A stretch of DNA of 64,000 nt from Cohnella candidum (GTDB lineage: Bacteria > Bacillota > Bacilli > Paenibacillales > Paenibacillaceae), in assembly GCF_003713065.1 (NCBI RefSeq), contig NZ_CP033433.1, positions 5,225,050 to 5,289,049 of the forward strand. Direction: 5' to 3'. Under the pieces are notes generated by a model. That model saw only the letters and a list, made by a program, of their open reading frames with translations, had not been told where the DNA came from and did no database searches. The translations under genes were made by a program, and so were the position numbers. Below are positions 22,303 through 30,800 of this stretch, piece by piece (position 1 is the first letter of the stretch; every line of letters starts with the position of its first letter).

Positions 22303-23568
22303 ATGTTCGGGTACTTCAAGGACATGCTGCGCCTGCCCGGCGGAGTCCGCCGTTTTCTGGCGACCGAAGCGCTGTACGGGATCGGGATCGGCATGTATGC
22401 GCTTGTTCTCAATCTTCATCTCTTGTCGCGGGGATTGAGGGAAGACGAGATCGGCAAGCTGGCTTCCGCGGGCATTCTGATCATGGGGGCGCTGGCCATT
22501 CCGGTGTCGTTGCTTGCGAACCGTCTGGGCCGGAAACGTCTGCTTGTCGCGGGCATTCTGTTCATCGCCGCCGGAAACTTCATTTACGCGGCCGCGGTCG
22601 AACGCGCTCTCTTCTATGGCGCGCAAGCCGCCGTTTCCATCGGGCTTGTGCTCGTGGAGACGACCGAGGTTCAGCTGCTGTTCCAATACTGTTCAAGCAG
22701 GAAGGACGAGGCGCGGGCGTATTCGCTGATGTTCGCCGTTTTTACCGCCTTTTCCGGCGCGGGTACGCTGCTCGCGGGACACTTGCCCGGCGGACAGGGG
22801 GGATCGGGAGATTACCGGCTCCCCCTGCTGCTCGCCGGTTTCGTATTGCTCGCGCACGGCATCGTCCGGTTTCTATGGCTTCCGGGCGATCGAAGCGCAG
22901 CCGCCGGGAAGGAAAACGGGCGTCCTCTCTCCACCTCCCGCGGTATGCGAACGTTGCTTGCGGATAAGCGGCTTTGGCTGTTCTCCCTCTTCCTGGCTTT
23001 GCTGGGGGGCGCTTCTTCGCTCACGGGATCGTTCCTGAACGTCATCGTGAAATTCCGGCTTCATTGGACGGACGACAAAGTTTCCCTGCTGCTGGCTCTG
23101 GGAGGGTTGGTCCTGTTCGCCGCATCGCTGCTGACTCCGTGGGTGATGGAACGCTTCGGTGCAGAGGCGGCGATCGCCGCCGCGTTCATCGGCAACGTCG
23201 CGCTGTTCGCCTTGCTCTACCTGCGAATGCCGGTGCCGCTGTTCACGGTCCTGTTCCTGCTCCGGGGAGGAGGGCTCACGTTGCTCTCGAATCTGGCGGA
23301 CAGCCGGTTGATGTCCGTTTTCGCGGACGGCGAGCGGAACCTTTTCGCGGGCATGCGTTCGGTATTCCGCAGCGCGGGTTCATCCGCCGCGACATGGTTC
23401 GCGGGTTGGATCATGGCCGGAGAGGATTACAGACTCCCGTTTGCGTTGACTGCCGCCGCGCTGCTGCTTGGCTATCTGCTCTTCCGCCGTTGGATCCGCC
23501 CCCTGGTTGACGGCGTGACCCGAGGCTCGGAGAAAGATCAACGAAAGGAGCCGTCTTTGTCCGCTTAG
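22303..23568 (+). CDS. MFS transporter
   Basis: Membrane transporter of 421 residues with about 12 hydrophobic segments. The MFS loop 2-3 signature appears as NRLGRKRLLVAG near residue 68. The ATG at 22303 abuts the previous stop; the ribosome-binding site is CAGGAGA inside that gene. As last gene of the long operon it may export or import a product of the GcvP-like/SDR enzymes; its substrate cannot be inferred. The C-terminal codons form part of the terminator hairpin. Confidence 0.85.
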   Translation: MFGYFKDMLRLPGGVRRFLATEALYGIGIGMYALVLNLHLLSRGLREDEIGKLASAGILIMGALAIPVSLLANRLGRKRLLVAGILFIAAGNFIYAAAVERALFYGAQAAVSIGLVLVETTEVQLLFQYCSSRKDEARAYSLMFAVFTAFSGAGTLLAGHLPGGQGGSGDYRLPLLLAGFVLLAHGIVRFLWLPGDRSAAAGKENGRPLSTSRGMRTLLADKRLWLFSLFLALLGGASSLTGSFLNVIVKFRLHWTDDKVSLLLALGGLVLFAASLLTPWVMERFGAEAAIAAAFIGNVALFALLYLRMPVPLFTVLFLLRGGGLTLLSNLADSRLMSVFADGERNLFAGMRSVFRSAGSSAATWFAGWIMAGEDYRLPFALTAAALLLGYLLFRRWIRPLVDGVTRGSEKDQRKEPSLSA

Positions 23569-23589
23569 CGGCAAAGGCGGTTTCTTTTT
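23551..23589 (+). terminator. Rho-independent terminator after the MFS gene
   Basis: CCGTCTTTGTCCGC pairs with GCGGCAAAGGCGG (one bulge, one G-T) around a TTA loop, then TTTCTTTTT. The stem includes the last codons of the MFS gene. Confidence 0.88.
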
Positions 23590-23951
23590 GTCGATTTACC
23601 CCTGATGCCGAGCGTCGCTGTCGGTACGCAGCATTCGCCGAAGCGGCTTAACGGGAAAAGTTCCCGCTATTTTGCGGTTTTTTACGGTTTTCTTAAAATT
23701 AATGGGAAAAAGTCCAACTAATCTGATCGTTTCATGGTAAAGGATGCTTTTAGGGTAATTTTAGGGGTAAGTTTTCCTGTTATTATTGCCAATCATCAAT
23801 CTCTCGGATATTTAGTGGGAGTTATTCCCGCTAAATGTCGACTACTCGAAAAAAGTCGGAAATATTTTTCAAAAAATCCTTCTTTCGGTCTATCCGAACC
23901 GCGGTTTGCATCGTCTAATGAGTATCCCAATGACGAGCAAAAAGCGGGAAG
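23590..23951. repeat. Intergenic region with four copies of a palindromic repeat
   Basis: No gene is seen. Imperfect copies of a palindrome of the form TTAGCGGGAAAAAGTCCCGCTAA occur in degenerate form at 23648-23670, 23699-23722, 23761-23784 and 23811-23836, spaced about 50-62 bases. Copies 1 and 4 are the best palindromes (GGGAAAAGTTCCC, GGGAGTTATTCCC). The stretch is much AT-richer than its flanks. An open frame at 23734-23955 runs across the repeats and has no ribosome-binding site. Confidence 0.6.
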
Positions 23952-23960
23952 GTGAAGAGC

Positions 23961-25004
23961 ATGAAGGAAAAACGGTCGCCCCGAACGGGAAAATGGGGCT
24001 TGATGCTTATAGGAGCTTTGCTGCTGGGAAGCCAGGCGGGGTGCCATTTTGAAGGAGGATGGATCGGAAGCGTGCTTGCGGCGGAACCGGCGGGGCCGGA
24101 GGATGCGGATGATCTCGATCCGCTGCAGATCGGAATTCCGCCTTCCGGCAGCCCCGCGGAATCGCCGGCGACCGAGACGCCGGAGGGTGGAGCTCCCGTA
24201 CCGGCGAAGCTCGGACCGCCCGGCGGAGGAGCCCCGCCGCCGGTCTCGACGACGGCGCCGGACCCGTCCCCTCCGCCGGCGGCCAGCCCGGACCCCGGTC
24301 CCGTCGCAACGAAGCCGCCTTCCGAACCGTCTCCGCCGACCAAACCGCCGGCGGCCGCGAAGCCGGAAAAACCGGCGCCATCGAAGAAAGAGCGCAAGGT
24401 ACTGGCGCTTACGTTCGACGACGGGCCGGACGGCAAGTATACGCCTCAGGTGCTGGACATTTTGAAAGAGTACGGCGTGAAAGCGACCTTCTTCGTGGTC
24501 GGCACGCAGGTGGAGAAAAATCCGGACACGATGAAGCGGATCCTGAAGGAAGGACACGACATCGGCAACCACAGCTGGTCGCACGCCGATCTGACCAAGT
24601 TGTCTGGTCAGGCGCTCGCCGACCAGATCGACCGCACGCAGAAAGCCGTGGAGAAAGCGACCGGCGGCTATACGCCGGATCTGGTTCGGGCGCCTTACGG
24701 TTCCGTCTCCAAGCCCTTACTGGACTATGTGCATGAAAAAGAACTGCACCACGTGCTATGGACGGTCGATCCGAGAGACTGGGCAGGGACTTCGGTCTCC
24801 GCCATGCGCGCCAATATCCGGAAACACGCCCGTCCGGGAGGCGTCATCCTGCTCCATTCGTTCGGCGGCAAGAAAGACGCGCTGGAGCACACGATCGAAT
24901 TGCTGCCCATCATCATCCAAGATCTGAAGAAAGCCGGTTACGAATTCGTCACCATCGACGACATGATCGATTCCCAAACCGCGAACTCATCCGTCATTAA
25001 ATAA
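23961..25004 (+). CDS. Exported polysaccharide deacetylase with Pro-rich linker
   Basis: NodB-family carbohydrate esterase (CE4), 347 residues, acting outside the membrane, probably on peptidoglycan or chitin-like glycans. Signal peptide near residues 12-35 (LMLIGALLLGSQAGC), then a low-complexity Pro/Ala/Ser linker of about 100 residues, then the NodB domain from residue 145. Metal and catalytic residues: Asp153-Asp154 (LTFDDGPD), His204 and His208 (NHSWSH), RAPYGS, and His in ILLHS. ATG 23961 follows AAGGTG by 6 bases; GTG 23952 is an alternative. The Cys in QAGC is a poor lipobox, so I treat it as an ordinary signal peptide. Confidence 0.9.
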   Translation: MKEKRSPRTGKWGLMLIGALLLGSQAGCHFEGGWIGSVLAAEPAGPEDADDLDPLQIGIPPSGSPAESPATETPEGGAPVPAKLGPPGGGAPPPVSTTAPDPSPPPAASPDPGPVATKPPSEPSPPTKPPAAAKPEKPAPSKKERKVLALTFDDGPDGKYTPQVLDILKEYGVKATFFVVGTQVEKNPDTMKRILKEGHDIGNHSWSHADLTKLSGQALADQIDRTQKAVEKATGGYTPDLVRAPYGSVSKPLLDYVHEKELHHVLWTVDPRDWAGTSVSAMRANIRKHARPGGVILLHSFGGKKDALEHTIELLPIIIQDLKKAGYEFVTIDDMIDSQTANSSVIK

Positions 25005-25012
25005 GCACGATC

Positions 25013-25050
25013 AACCGAAGCGGAGCATGCCGCTTCGGTTTTTATTTTCT
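25013..25050 (+). terminator. Rho-independent terminator after the deacetylase gene
   Basis: Perfect 11-bp stem AACCGAAGCGG/CCGCTTCGGTT with loop AGCATG, followed by TTTATTTTCT. Confidence 0.92.
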
Positions 25051-25156
25051 CTTAGATTAATCCAAGTCTGCGTTTCCTCTGACACCGCGTTAACGTTGAG
25101 GGTCTATCGTTATTTACGTGGGGATTTGATCATGCGATAGAGAGGAAGATTTACAG

Positions 25157-27319
25157 ATGTTGAATTGGAAAAAATGGCGCAAGAAAGCGCTGCTGCCCGC
25201 ACTTGGACTGGCCGTGCTGACCGTAGGGATCCCGGCGGCGGTTTACGCGAAAAACCCGGCGGCTCCGCAAGGTTCCTCGAATAACGGGGTCGCGGTCAAA
25301 TCCGTGGAGTTTGTCGGCATGCCGGCACCGAGCACGGCGGCCGACATGGCCAAGCTGTATACGACGGCCTCAGTCAAAGTGACTTACTCCGACGGTTCTT
25401 CGAAATCTTTCCCTCTGTCCTACAAAAAATTGTTCAAGTCGACCGATAAGGTCGGCGGTACGATCGCCGGCGTCGCCGTAGACGCCAAAGGAAGTCCGAT
25501 CATGGACACGACGAACCCGAGCCAGCCGGTTCCTTACGTCTCGGAAGACCCGGACGCGAACAGCCTGTTCTCCGTGCCGGGCATGAAGGCTGACGGCAAA
25601 GGCGGCAACGCCCTTTCGCTCGTGACGCATTATGAATACATCAACCGCGCATACGGCACCGTGCCGGCCAGCATGAGCTTGACTACGATCGACCAGAACA
25701 AAACGACGGGCGAACTGACTCCGGTCACCCTGAAGAAAATCGATTTCTCCGGCGTCGGCGGCCTGTGGATTCCCTGCAACGGCTCGCTGACCCCGTGGAA
25801 CACCCACCTCGGAAGCGAAGAGTACGAAGGGGACGCCCGCGCGTTCGAAGCCGATCCGACGAAGACGTACACGGGCAGCTTCGTACAGAATTACTACGGC
25901 GATACGACGAAGGTCGGCAATCCTTACGCCTACGGCTACATTCCGGAAGTGACGGTGAAAGCCGACAACTCCACCAGCGTCGCGAAGCACTACAGCATGG
26001 GACGTTTCTCCCACGAGCTCGGCAAGGTTGCCCCTGATTTCCGTACGGTTCTGTTCGGAGACGACGGCGGCAACACGATGCTGTTCATGTACGTAGCCGA
26101 CAAAGCGAAGGACCTGTCCGCCGGCACGCTGTATGCCGCGAAATGGGTACAGAAGAGCGCCGACAACGGCGGCTCCGCCGACCTGCAATGGATCAAGCTG
26201 GGCCACGCGACCGACAAAGAAGTGAAAGCCTACGTCGATCAAGGCCTGAAATTCAGCGACATTTTCGAAACGTCCGATGCAGCCGCTGCAGGCTTCACGG
26301 CCATCAAAACCTATCCTTCCGGCAAATTGGAGTACCTGAAAGTGAAGCCGGGCATGGAGAAAGCCGCAGCGTTCCTCGAATCCCGCCGTTACGGCGCGAT
26401 CGTCGGCGCAACCGCCGAATTCAACAAGATGGAAGGCGTCGCGTTCGATACGAAGTCGAACAAAGCCTACATCGCCATGTCCTACGTCGAGAAAGCCATG
26501 GAGAAGGACACCAAAGGCGCCGATCCGGCGGACGACATCCAAGTGAACAAAATTTCCGCGGGCGTTACTTATGAGCTGACCCTGACGGGCAAACAAAAAG
26601 ACAAAGCCGGTTCCTCGATCGACAGCGCGTACGTTCCTTCGTTCATGCAAGGCCTCGTCGTCGGCGAAGACCTGGCGGCTCCGGATGCTCTCGGCAACAA
26701 GGCGAACCCGGACAAGGTGGCGAACCCGGACAACCTGAGTTTCTCCCAGGAACTCCGCACGCTGTTCATCGGCGAAGACAGCAGCCTGCACGTCAACAAC
26801 TTCGTATGGGCGTATAACGTCGACACGAAGAAGCTGTCCCGCGTTCTGTCCACGCCTGCAGGCGCCGAAGCGACGGGCCTGTCGGCGGTCGACAACCTGA
26901 ACGGCTTCAGCTACGTCATGTCCAACATCCAGCATCCGGGCGATGAAATGATCGTCGCGGACAGCTTGAAAGCCGACGTAGAGAACTACATCAATCAGAA
27001 CTTCGACAACAAGAGCTCCGGCCTCGTGGGCTACCTCTCCGGTTTGCCGACGAAACAGCAAATGCTGGCCGCGAAAGCGGACGAAGCCAAGCTCGTGGAG
27101 CTGCGCGAGAAAGCCAAGAACGGCGGCGCTTCGATCATCGTGACGAAAGGCGCCAAGGACATCGTGATCGTGAAGGGCTCCCACAAGCTGTCCATCCGCG
27201 TAGGCTCCAAGACGGCGACGCTGGACGGCAAAACGATTACGCTCCCGAAGGCACCGGTCAACAAGCAAGGCAGAGTTTGGATTAACGCCGGAGCGCTGGA
27301 CCAACTTTTTAATCCATAA
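25157..27319 (+). CDS. PhoX-family (DUF839) exported phosphatase with C-terminal stalk-like domain
   Basis: Exported protein of 720 residues with a signal peptide (residues 1-31, cleavage near VYAK). The body matches the PhoX/DUF839 beta-propeller family of calcium- and iron-dependent alkaline phosphatases: WIPCNGSLTPWNTHLGSEEYEGD (in part: NGSLTPWNTHLGSEEY), RFSHELGKVAPDFRTV, FGDDGGNTMLFMYVADKAKD, EGVAFDTKSNKAYIAMSYVEK and the late SNIQHPGDE. The last 75 residues (IVTKGAKDIVIVKGSHKLSI onward) resemble the copper-amine-oxidase N-terminal-like stalk domain common on exported Paenibacillus proteins. ATG 25157 lies behind AGAGAGGAAG. Likely releases phosphate from organic esters, fitting the phosphate-uptake genes at 30-32 kb. 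Confidence 0.85.
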   Translation: MLNWKKWRKKALLPALGLAVLTVGIPAAVYAKNPAAPQGSSNNGVAVKSVEFVGMPAPSTAADMAKLYTTASVKVTYSDGSSKSFPLSYKKLFKSTDKVGGTIAGVAVDAKGSPIMDTTNPSQPVPYVSEDPDANSLFSVPGMKADGKGGNALSLVTHYEYINRAYGTVPASMSLTTIDQNKTTGELTPVTLKKIDFSGVGGLWIPCNGSLTPWNTHLGSEEYEGDARAFEADPTKTYTGSFVQNYYGDTTKVGNPYAYGYIPEVTVKADNSTSVAKHYSMGRFSHELGKVAPDFRTVLFGDDGGNTMLFMYVADKAKDLSAGTLYAAKWVQKSADNGGSADLQWIKLGHATDKEVKAYVDQGLKFSDIFETSDAAAAGFTAIKTYPSGKLEYLKVKPGMEKAAAFLESRRYGAIVGATAEFNKMEGVAFDTKSNKAYIAMSYVEKAMEKDTKGADPADDIQVNKISAGVTYELTLTGKQKDKAGSSIDSAYVPSFMQGLVVGEDLAAPDALGNKANPDKVANPDNLSFSQELRTLFIGEDSSLHVNNFVWAYNVDTKKLSRVLSTPAGAEATGLSAVDNLNGFSYVMSNIQHPGDEMIVADSLKADVENYINQNFDNKSSGLVGYLSGLPTKQQMLAAKADEAKLVELREKAKNGGASIIVTKGAKDIVIVKGSHKLSIRVGSKTATLDGKTITLPKAPVNKQGRVWINAGALDQLFNP

Positions 27320-27346
27320 AATCAGGCTTTTTGATGAAGTTTACCC

Positions 27347-27378
27347 GAAGTCGCCGGGACCCCTCCCGGCGGCTTTGC
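27347..27378 (+). terminator. Hairpin terminator candidate after the PhoX gene
   Basis: AAG-T-CGCCGGGA pairs with TCCCGGCG-G-CTT around CCCC. The T tract after it is short, so efficiency is uncertain. Confidence 0.5.
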
Positions 27379-27403
27379 CATTCCATAAGAAACGAGGATG
27401 AAC

Positions 27404-28765
27404 ATGAAGAAAAAATTCGCCTTATGGACATTCGTACTCCTCTTGGCTTCGTCCATGTATATGCTCGGCACGATCCGGCCGGACGCGTCGGCGCACGAAG
27501 GCTCCCATACGACGGAGGAAGGGGAAGCCGCGGAAGGCAGCATTACCGTTTATTTGGACGGTCGGCTGCTTTCGACGCCGGGCTCGGTTAGCAGCGACTT
27601 GGCGGAAATCCGGGTGTCCCCGCAAGACGTGGCGGATGCTCTCGATCTGTCATACCGCTGGGATGAGGGGGCGCGCACCGTCTATATCGACGGTAAAGAA
27701 CTGCCGGCGGCCGCAGACCCGGTGAAAATCGGGGCTAACGTGATGGCGGTGGCGGAACCGTTGGCGAATGCGCTGGGGCTGCAATACGATTATGACGATG
27801 CGGGCCATACGGTGATGCTCGGCACGCCGAAAGCGGAGAAGCAGTTTCACGAGGAAGAGTCGAAAGTCCGGGACGTTTTCGAAGGAAAAGGATTGACGCC
27901 GGCCGTGGAAGCCGACGGGACGAAGACGTTCACGCTGACGGCCGAAATGGCCGATTGGGCTCCCTTGAAAGGCGTATTGACGACCGCCTGGACCTACAAC
28001 GGACAAGTTGCGGGACCGACGCTTCGGGTAACGGAGGGGGACAAAGTCCGCATCAAGTTCCTGAACAAGCTGCCGGAGCCGTCCACTATCCATTGGCACG
28101 GCTTGCATCTGCCGAACGCCATGGACGGCGTGCCGGGCATTACCCAGAACGAAGTGCAGCCGGGCAAGGAATTCGACTACGAATTTACCGCAAGCCATCC
28201 CGGAACGTTCATGTACCATGCCCACTACGACGATATGAAGCAAATCGTGGGAGGCCTTTACGGAGCCTTCATTATCGATCCTGCCAAGAAGCCGACCCCC
28301 GTACCGGCATCCGGCGATTTGGCCGACGGCATGGCGTTCGATAAGGATTATACGATGGTTCTCGCGAGGATGAACGTGAACGCGGCGATGGACGACGAGC
28401 CGGACTATTTCACGATTAACGGCAGAAGCTACCCCGACACGCCGCCCATCGAGCTGAAGAAGGGACAAACCGCGCGGGTCCGCATGATCAATATCGATCC
28501 GGTCGACGTCCACACGATGCACCTTCACGGCATGGACTTCCAGGTCATCGCCCGCAAAGGCCATCCGGTCAAAACCGTGGAGACGATGAACACGGTACTT
28601 ATCGGTCCGGGAGAAACGGTGGACGTCGCTTTCCGTGCCGACGCTCCGGGCGACTGGATGTTCCACTGCCACATCCTCGACCATACGATGAACGGCGGGG
28701 AGCATGCGAACATGGGCGCCGAAATGGGGGGACTCATCACCCTCGTCAAAGTTTCGGATTTCTAA
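27404..28765 (+). CDS. Exported multicopper oxidase with N-terminal stalk-like domain
   Basis: Extracellular multicopper oxidase of 453 residues. Signal peptide (residues 1-30, cleavage near ASA), then a copper-amine-oxidase N-terminal-like domain (about residues 45-140, VYLDGRLLSTPGSV to YDYDDAGHTVML), then cupredoxin domains. Copper ligands are present in all expected motifs: HWHGLHLP, MYHAHYD, HTMHLHGMDF and FHCHILDHTMNGGEHANM. ATG 27404 has GAGG 6 bases upstream; ATG 27398 overlaps that site. Could oxidise phenols or metal ions. The same type of accessory domain occurs at the C-terminus of the neighbouring PhoX protein. Confidence 0.9.
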   Translation: MKKKFALWTFVLLLASSMYMLGTIRPDASAHEGSHTTEEGEAAEGSITVYLDGRLLSTPGSVSSDLAEIRVSPQDVADALDLSYRWDEGARTVYIDGKELPAAADPVKIGANVMAVAEPLANALGLQYDYDDAGHTVMLGTPKAEKQFHEEESKVRDVFEGKGLTPAVEADGTKTFTLTAEMADWAPLKGVLTTAWTYNGQVAGPTLRVTEGDKVRIKFLNKLPEPSTIHWHGLHLPNAMDGVPGITQNEVQPGKEFDYEFTASHPGTFMYHAHYDDMKQIVGGLYGAFIIDPAKKPTPVPASGDLADGMAFDKDYTMVLARMNVNAAMDDEPDYFTINGRSYPDTPPIELKKGQTARVRMINIDPVDVHTMHLHGMDFQVIARKGHPVKTVETMNTVLIGPGETVDVAFRADAPGDWMFHCHILDHTMNGGEHANMGAEMGGLITLVKVSDF

Positions 28766-28856
28766 AAGCCTTCCGCAAAATGCAACATTGGCACCAAGAC
28801 ATCCGTCTATTCTTGTGGTTTAATGAATGAAAACCGAGTACGGACGGAGGAATGGC

Positions 28857-29939
28857 ATGCCCGCAAAGTCGAGATTTCCCCGTGCCTTAAGGCTGCCGCT
28901 TACGATTTTGGCGGCCGGCGCGATCTTCTCCATGGCCGCCTGCAGCGGCGGTTCGAAGGAGCCGCTTGCGTCGAACGCCTCAGCGACGCCGATCCCGACG
29001 GAATCCGCGTCTTCGTCGCCGGCTTCTTCCCCGGAGGCCCCGGCGTACACGGCGCCGCTGACCGGATTGCCGGTCGACCATGAAATCGCGAACCGGCCTT
29101 TCGCCGTCATGATCAATAATCTCGCGCCCGCCCGACCCCAATCCGGGCTGACGCAGGCGGACACGGTGTGGGAGCTGCTGGCGGAAGGCGGCATCACGCG
29201 TCTCGTGGCCGTTTTCCAGAGCAAGGAGTTCACGGATCCAATCGGTCCGGTCCGCAGCATCCGGCCTTATTTTATCGAAGTCGGCGAATTCTACGGCGGC
29301 GTGCTCGTCCACGCCGGGGCGAGCAATGACGCCTTCGCCATCCTCCGCGGCCAGCATAAGCAGGATCTCGACGAGATCACGAACGCCGGCGCCTTCTTCT
29401 GGCGGGACAAGACCCGCAAAGCGCCGCATAATCTGTACACGAACCTCGAGAAACTGAGGGCCGGAGCGGCCCATCTGAAATACCCGGATACGGCATCGAT
29501 GCCCGCGCTTTCCTTCAGCAGCGCTCCCGACCTGACGGGGGCGGCTCCCGCGTCGGAAGTGAACATCCAATTCGAACTCAAGAGCTATAAGGTATCGTAC
29601 ACCTACGATGCCGCCAAAGGGCTGTATGCCCGGTTCATTAACGGCAAGCCGCACGTCGACAAGAACAACGACGAGCAGCTGACCGCGAGCAACCTGGTCG
29701 TCCTTGCCGCCAAAACCGCGTCGTACGACGATTACGGAAGGCTGGAAGTCGATCTGAAAGGCGGCGGGGATGCGGTTCTCATGCAGCAGGGCAAAGCGAT
29801 TACCGCCAAGTGGCGCCGCGACGGAAACATGATCCGGATCGAGAAGGACGGCAAGGAGCTGCCCTTCGTGCCCGGCGTCACGTATTACCACGTCGTGCCG
29901 AACCGGGCGGCGCTGTCGAACTACGTCACTTATCAATAA
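28857..29939 (+). CDS. yerB: DUF3048 lipoprotein, YerB-like
   Basis: Predicted membrane-anchored lipoprotein of 360 residues with lipobox SMAAC (Cys about residue 30) and a Ser/Pro-rich linker. The DUF3048 core is seen in TGLPVDHEIANRPFAVMINN, ARPQSGLTQADTVWELLAEG, TRLVAVFQS, PVRSIRPYFIE and the C-terminal domain ending VPGVTYYHVVPN. Function of the family is unknown. ATG 28857 follows CGGAGG by 6 bases; ATG 28827 lacks a site. In B. subtilis yerB lies between the pur operon and yerC, as here with extra genes inserted. Confidence 0.88.
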   Translation: MPAKSRFPRALRLPLTILAAGAIFSMAACSGGSKEPLASNASATPIPTESASSSPASSPEAPAYTAPLTGLPVDHEIANRPFAVMINNLAPARPQSGLTQADTVWELLAEGGITRLVAVFQSKEFTDPIGPVRSIRPYFIEVGEFYGGVLVHAGASNDAFAILRGQHKQDLDEITNAGAFFWRDKTRKAPHNLYTNLEKLRAGAAHLKYPDTASMPALSFSSAPDLTGAAPASEVNIQFELKSYKVSYTYDAAKGLYARFINGKPHVDKNNDEQLTASNLVVLAAKTASYDDYGRLEVDLKGGGDAVLMQQGKAITAKWRRDGNMIRIEKDGKELPFVPGVTYYHVVPNRAALSNYVTYQ

Positions 29940-29949
29940 AAGAACCGAG

Positions 29950-29984
29950 ACGGCTCAGGGAAATCCTGGGCCGTTTTGCTTTTT
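29950..29984 (+). terminator. Rho-independent terminator after the DUF3048 gene
   Basis: 10-bp stem ACGGCTCAGG/CCTGGGCCGT (one G-T) with loop GAAAT, then TTTGCTTTTT. Confidence 0.9.
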
Positions 29985-30154
29985 CCGGGTCCGCACCCGA
30001 CGGTTATGAAATTCCCTCCGTCCGGCAATCTTAAAGAAACTGTCGAAGTTGTCGATTGTTGCCCGGCCAAGCTATACCGGGACTTTACACTGTGATAATA
30101 TAGATAGGGCTAATTCACCAATTTTCACCTTTATGCGGGAAAGAAGGGCTGTTC

Positions 30155-30769
30155 GTGTTTAAGAAAAAGGATATTTTCTTCAAAACGCTCGAGCAAATGG
30201 CCGACGTCATCGTGGAGGCCGTCGATCGGTTCGCCGTGTCCGTCAGCGGCGAGCTGCCGAATATGGCCGATTTCACCAAAGAAATGAAGGATTTCGAACA
30301 TCGCGGGGACGACTTCACGCACACGATCATCACGGAGCTGAACAAAACGTTTATCACCCCGATCGAACGCGAAGATATCATGGAACTGGTCAAACGCCTG
30401 GACGACGTGCTCGACGGCGTCGAAGCCTGCGTATCCCGTTTCGACATGTACCACGTGACGAAGTCCGACGTGAACATCCGCAATTTCGCGGACTGCCTGC
30501 GCCGCTGCTCGCTGGAAATCAAATCGGCGATCTATTTGCTGACCCAGAAAAAGCTGCTCGCGATGCAGCCGCACTGCGTCAAGCTGCACGAGCTGGAGAA
30601 CGAAGGCGACGTCCTCATGCGCCAAAGCGTCAAGCATCTGTTCCAAAACGTCACGGATCCGATCGAGCTGATGAAATACAAAGAGGTTTACGAACGGCTG
30701 GAGGAGACGACTGACTCCTGCGAGCATGTCGCCAATACGCTGCAATCGATCATTATGCGCAACTCCTGA
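30155..30769 (+). CDS. DUF47/PhoU-like phosphate transport regulator
   Basis: All-helical cytoplasmic protein of 204 residues of the DUF47 family (B. subtilis YkaA type), which is typically encoded just before a PiT transporter and thought to modulate it. PhoU-like repeats are visible: MKDFEHRGDDFTHTIITELN, IEREDIMELVKRLDDVLDGV and HELENEGDVLMRQSVKHLF. Start is GTG 30155 with GAAAGAAGGG (30139-30148) upstream. The PiT gene begins 31 bases after its stop. Confidence 0.92.
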   Translation: MFKKKDIFFKTLEQMADVIVEAVDRFAVSVSGELPNMADFTKEMKDFEHRGDDFTHTIITELNKTFITPIEREDIMELVKRLDDVLDGVEACVSRFDMYHVTKSDVNIRNFADCLRRCSLEIKSAIYLLTQKKLLAMQPHCVKLHELENEGDVLMRQSVKHLFQNVTDPIELMKYKEVYERLEETTDSCEHVANTLQSIIMRNS

Positions 30770-30800
30770 CATTCTCAAGGCAAGGACGGATCAAACCAAA

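Noticed and set aside
20530..22686. 718-codon open frame on the minus strand
   Set aside because: Antisense to the GcvPB-like gene, whose PLP motif and ribosome-binding site are clear.
23734..23955. 73-codon frame in the gap before the deacetylase gene
   Set aside because: No ribosome-binding site, and it crosses the palindromic repeats; it also runs into the downstream start region.
25090..25120. Pho box upstream of the PhoX gene
   Set aside because: TTAACG and TTATTT are present, but the 11-base periodicity of PhoP sites is missing.
25370..27304. 644-codon open frame on the minus strand
   Set aside because: Antisense to the PhoX-type gene; Arg/His/Val-rich composition is typical of a shadow frame.
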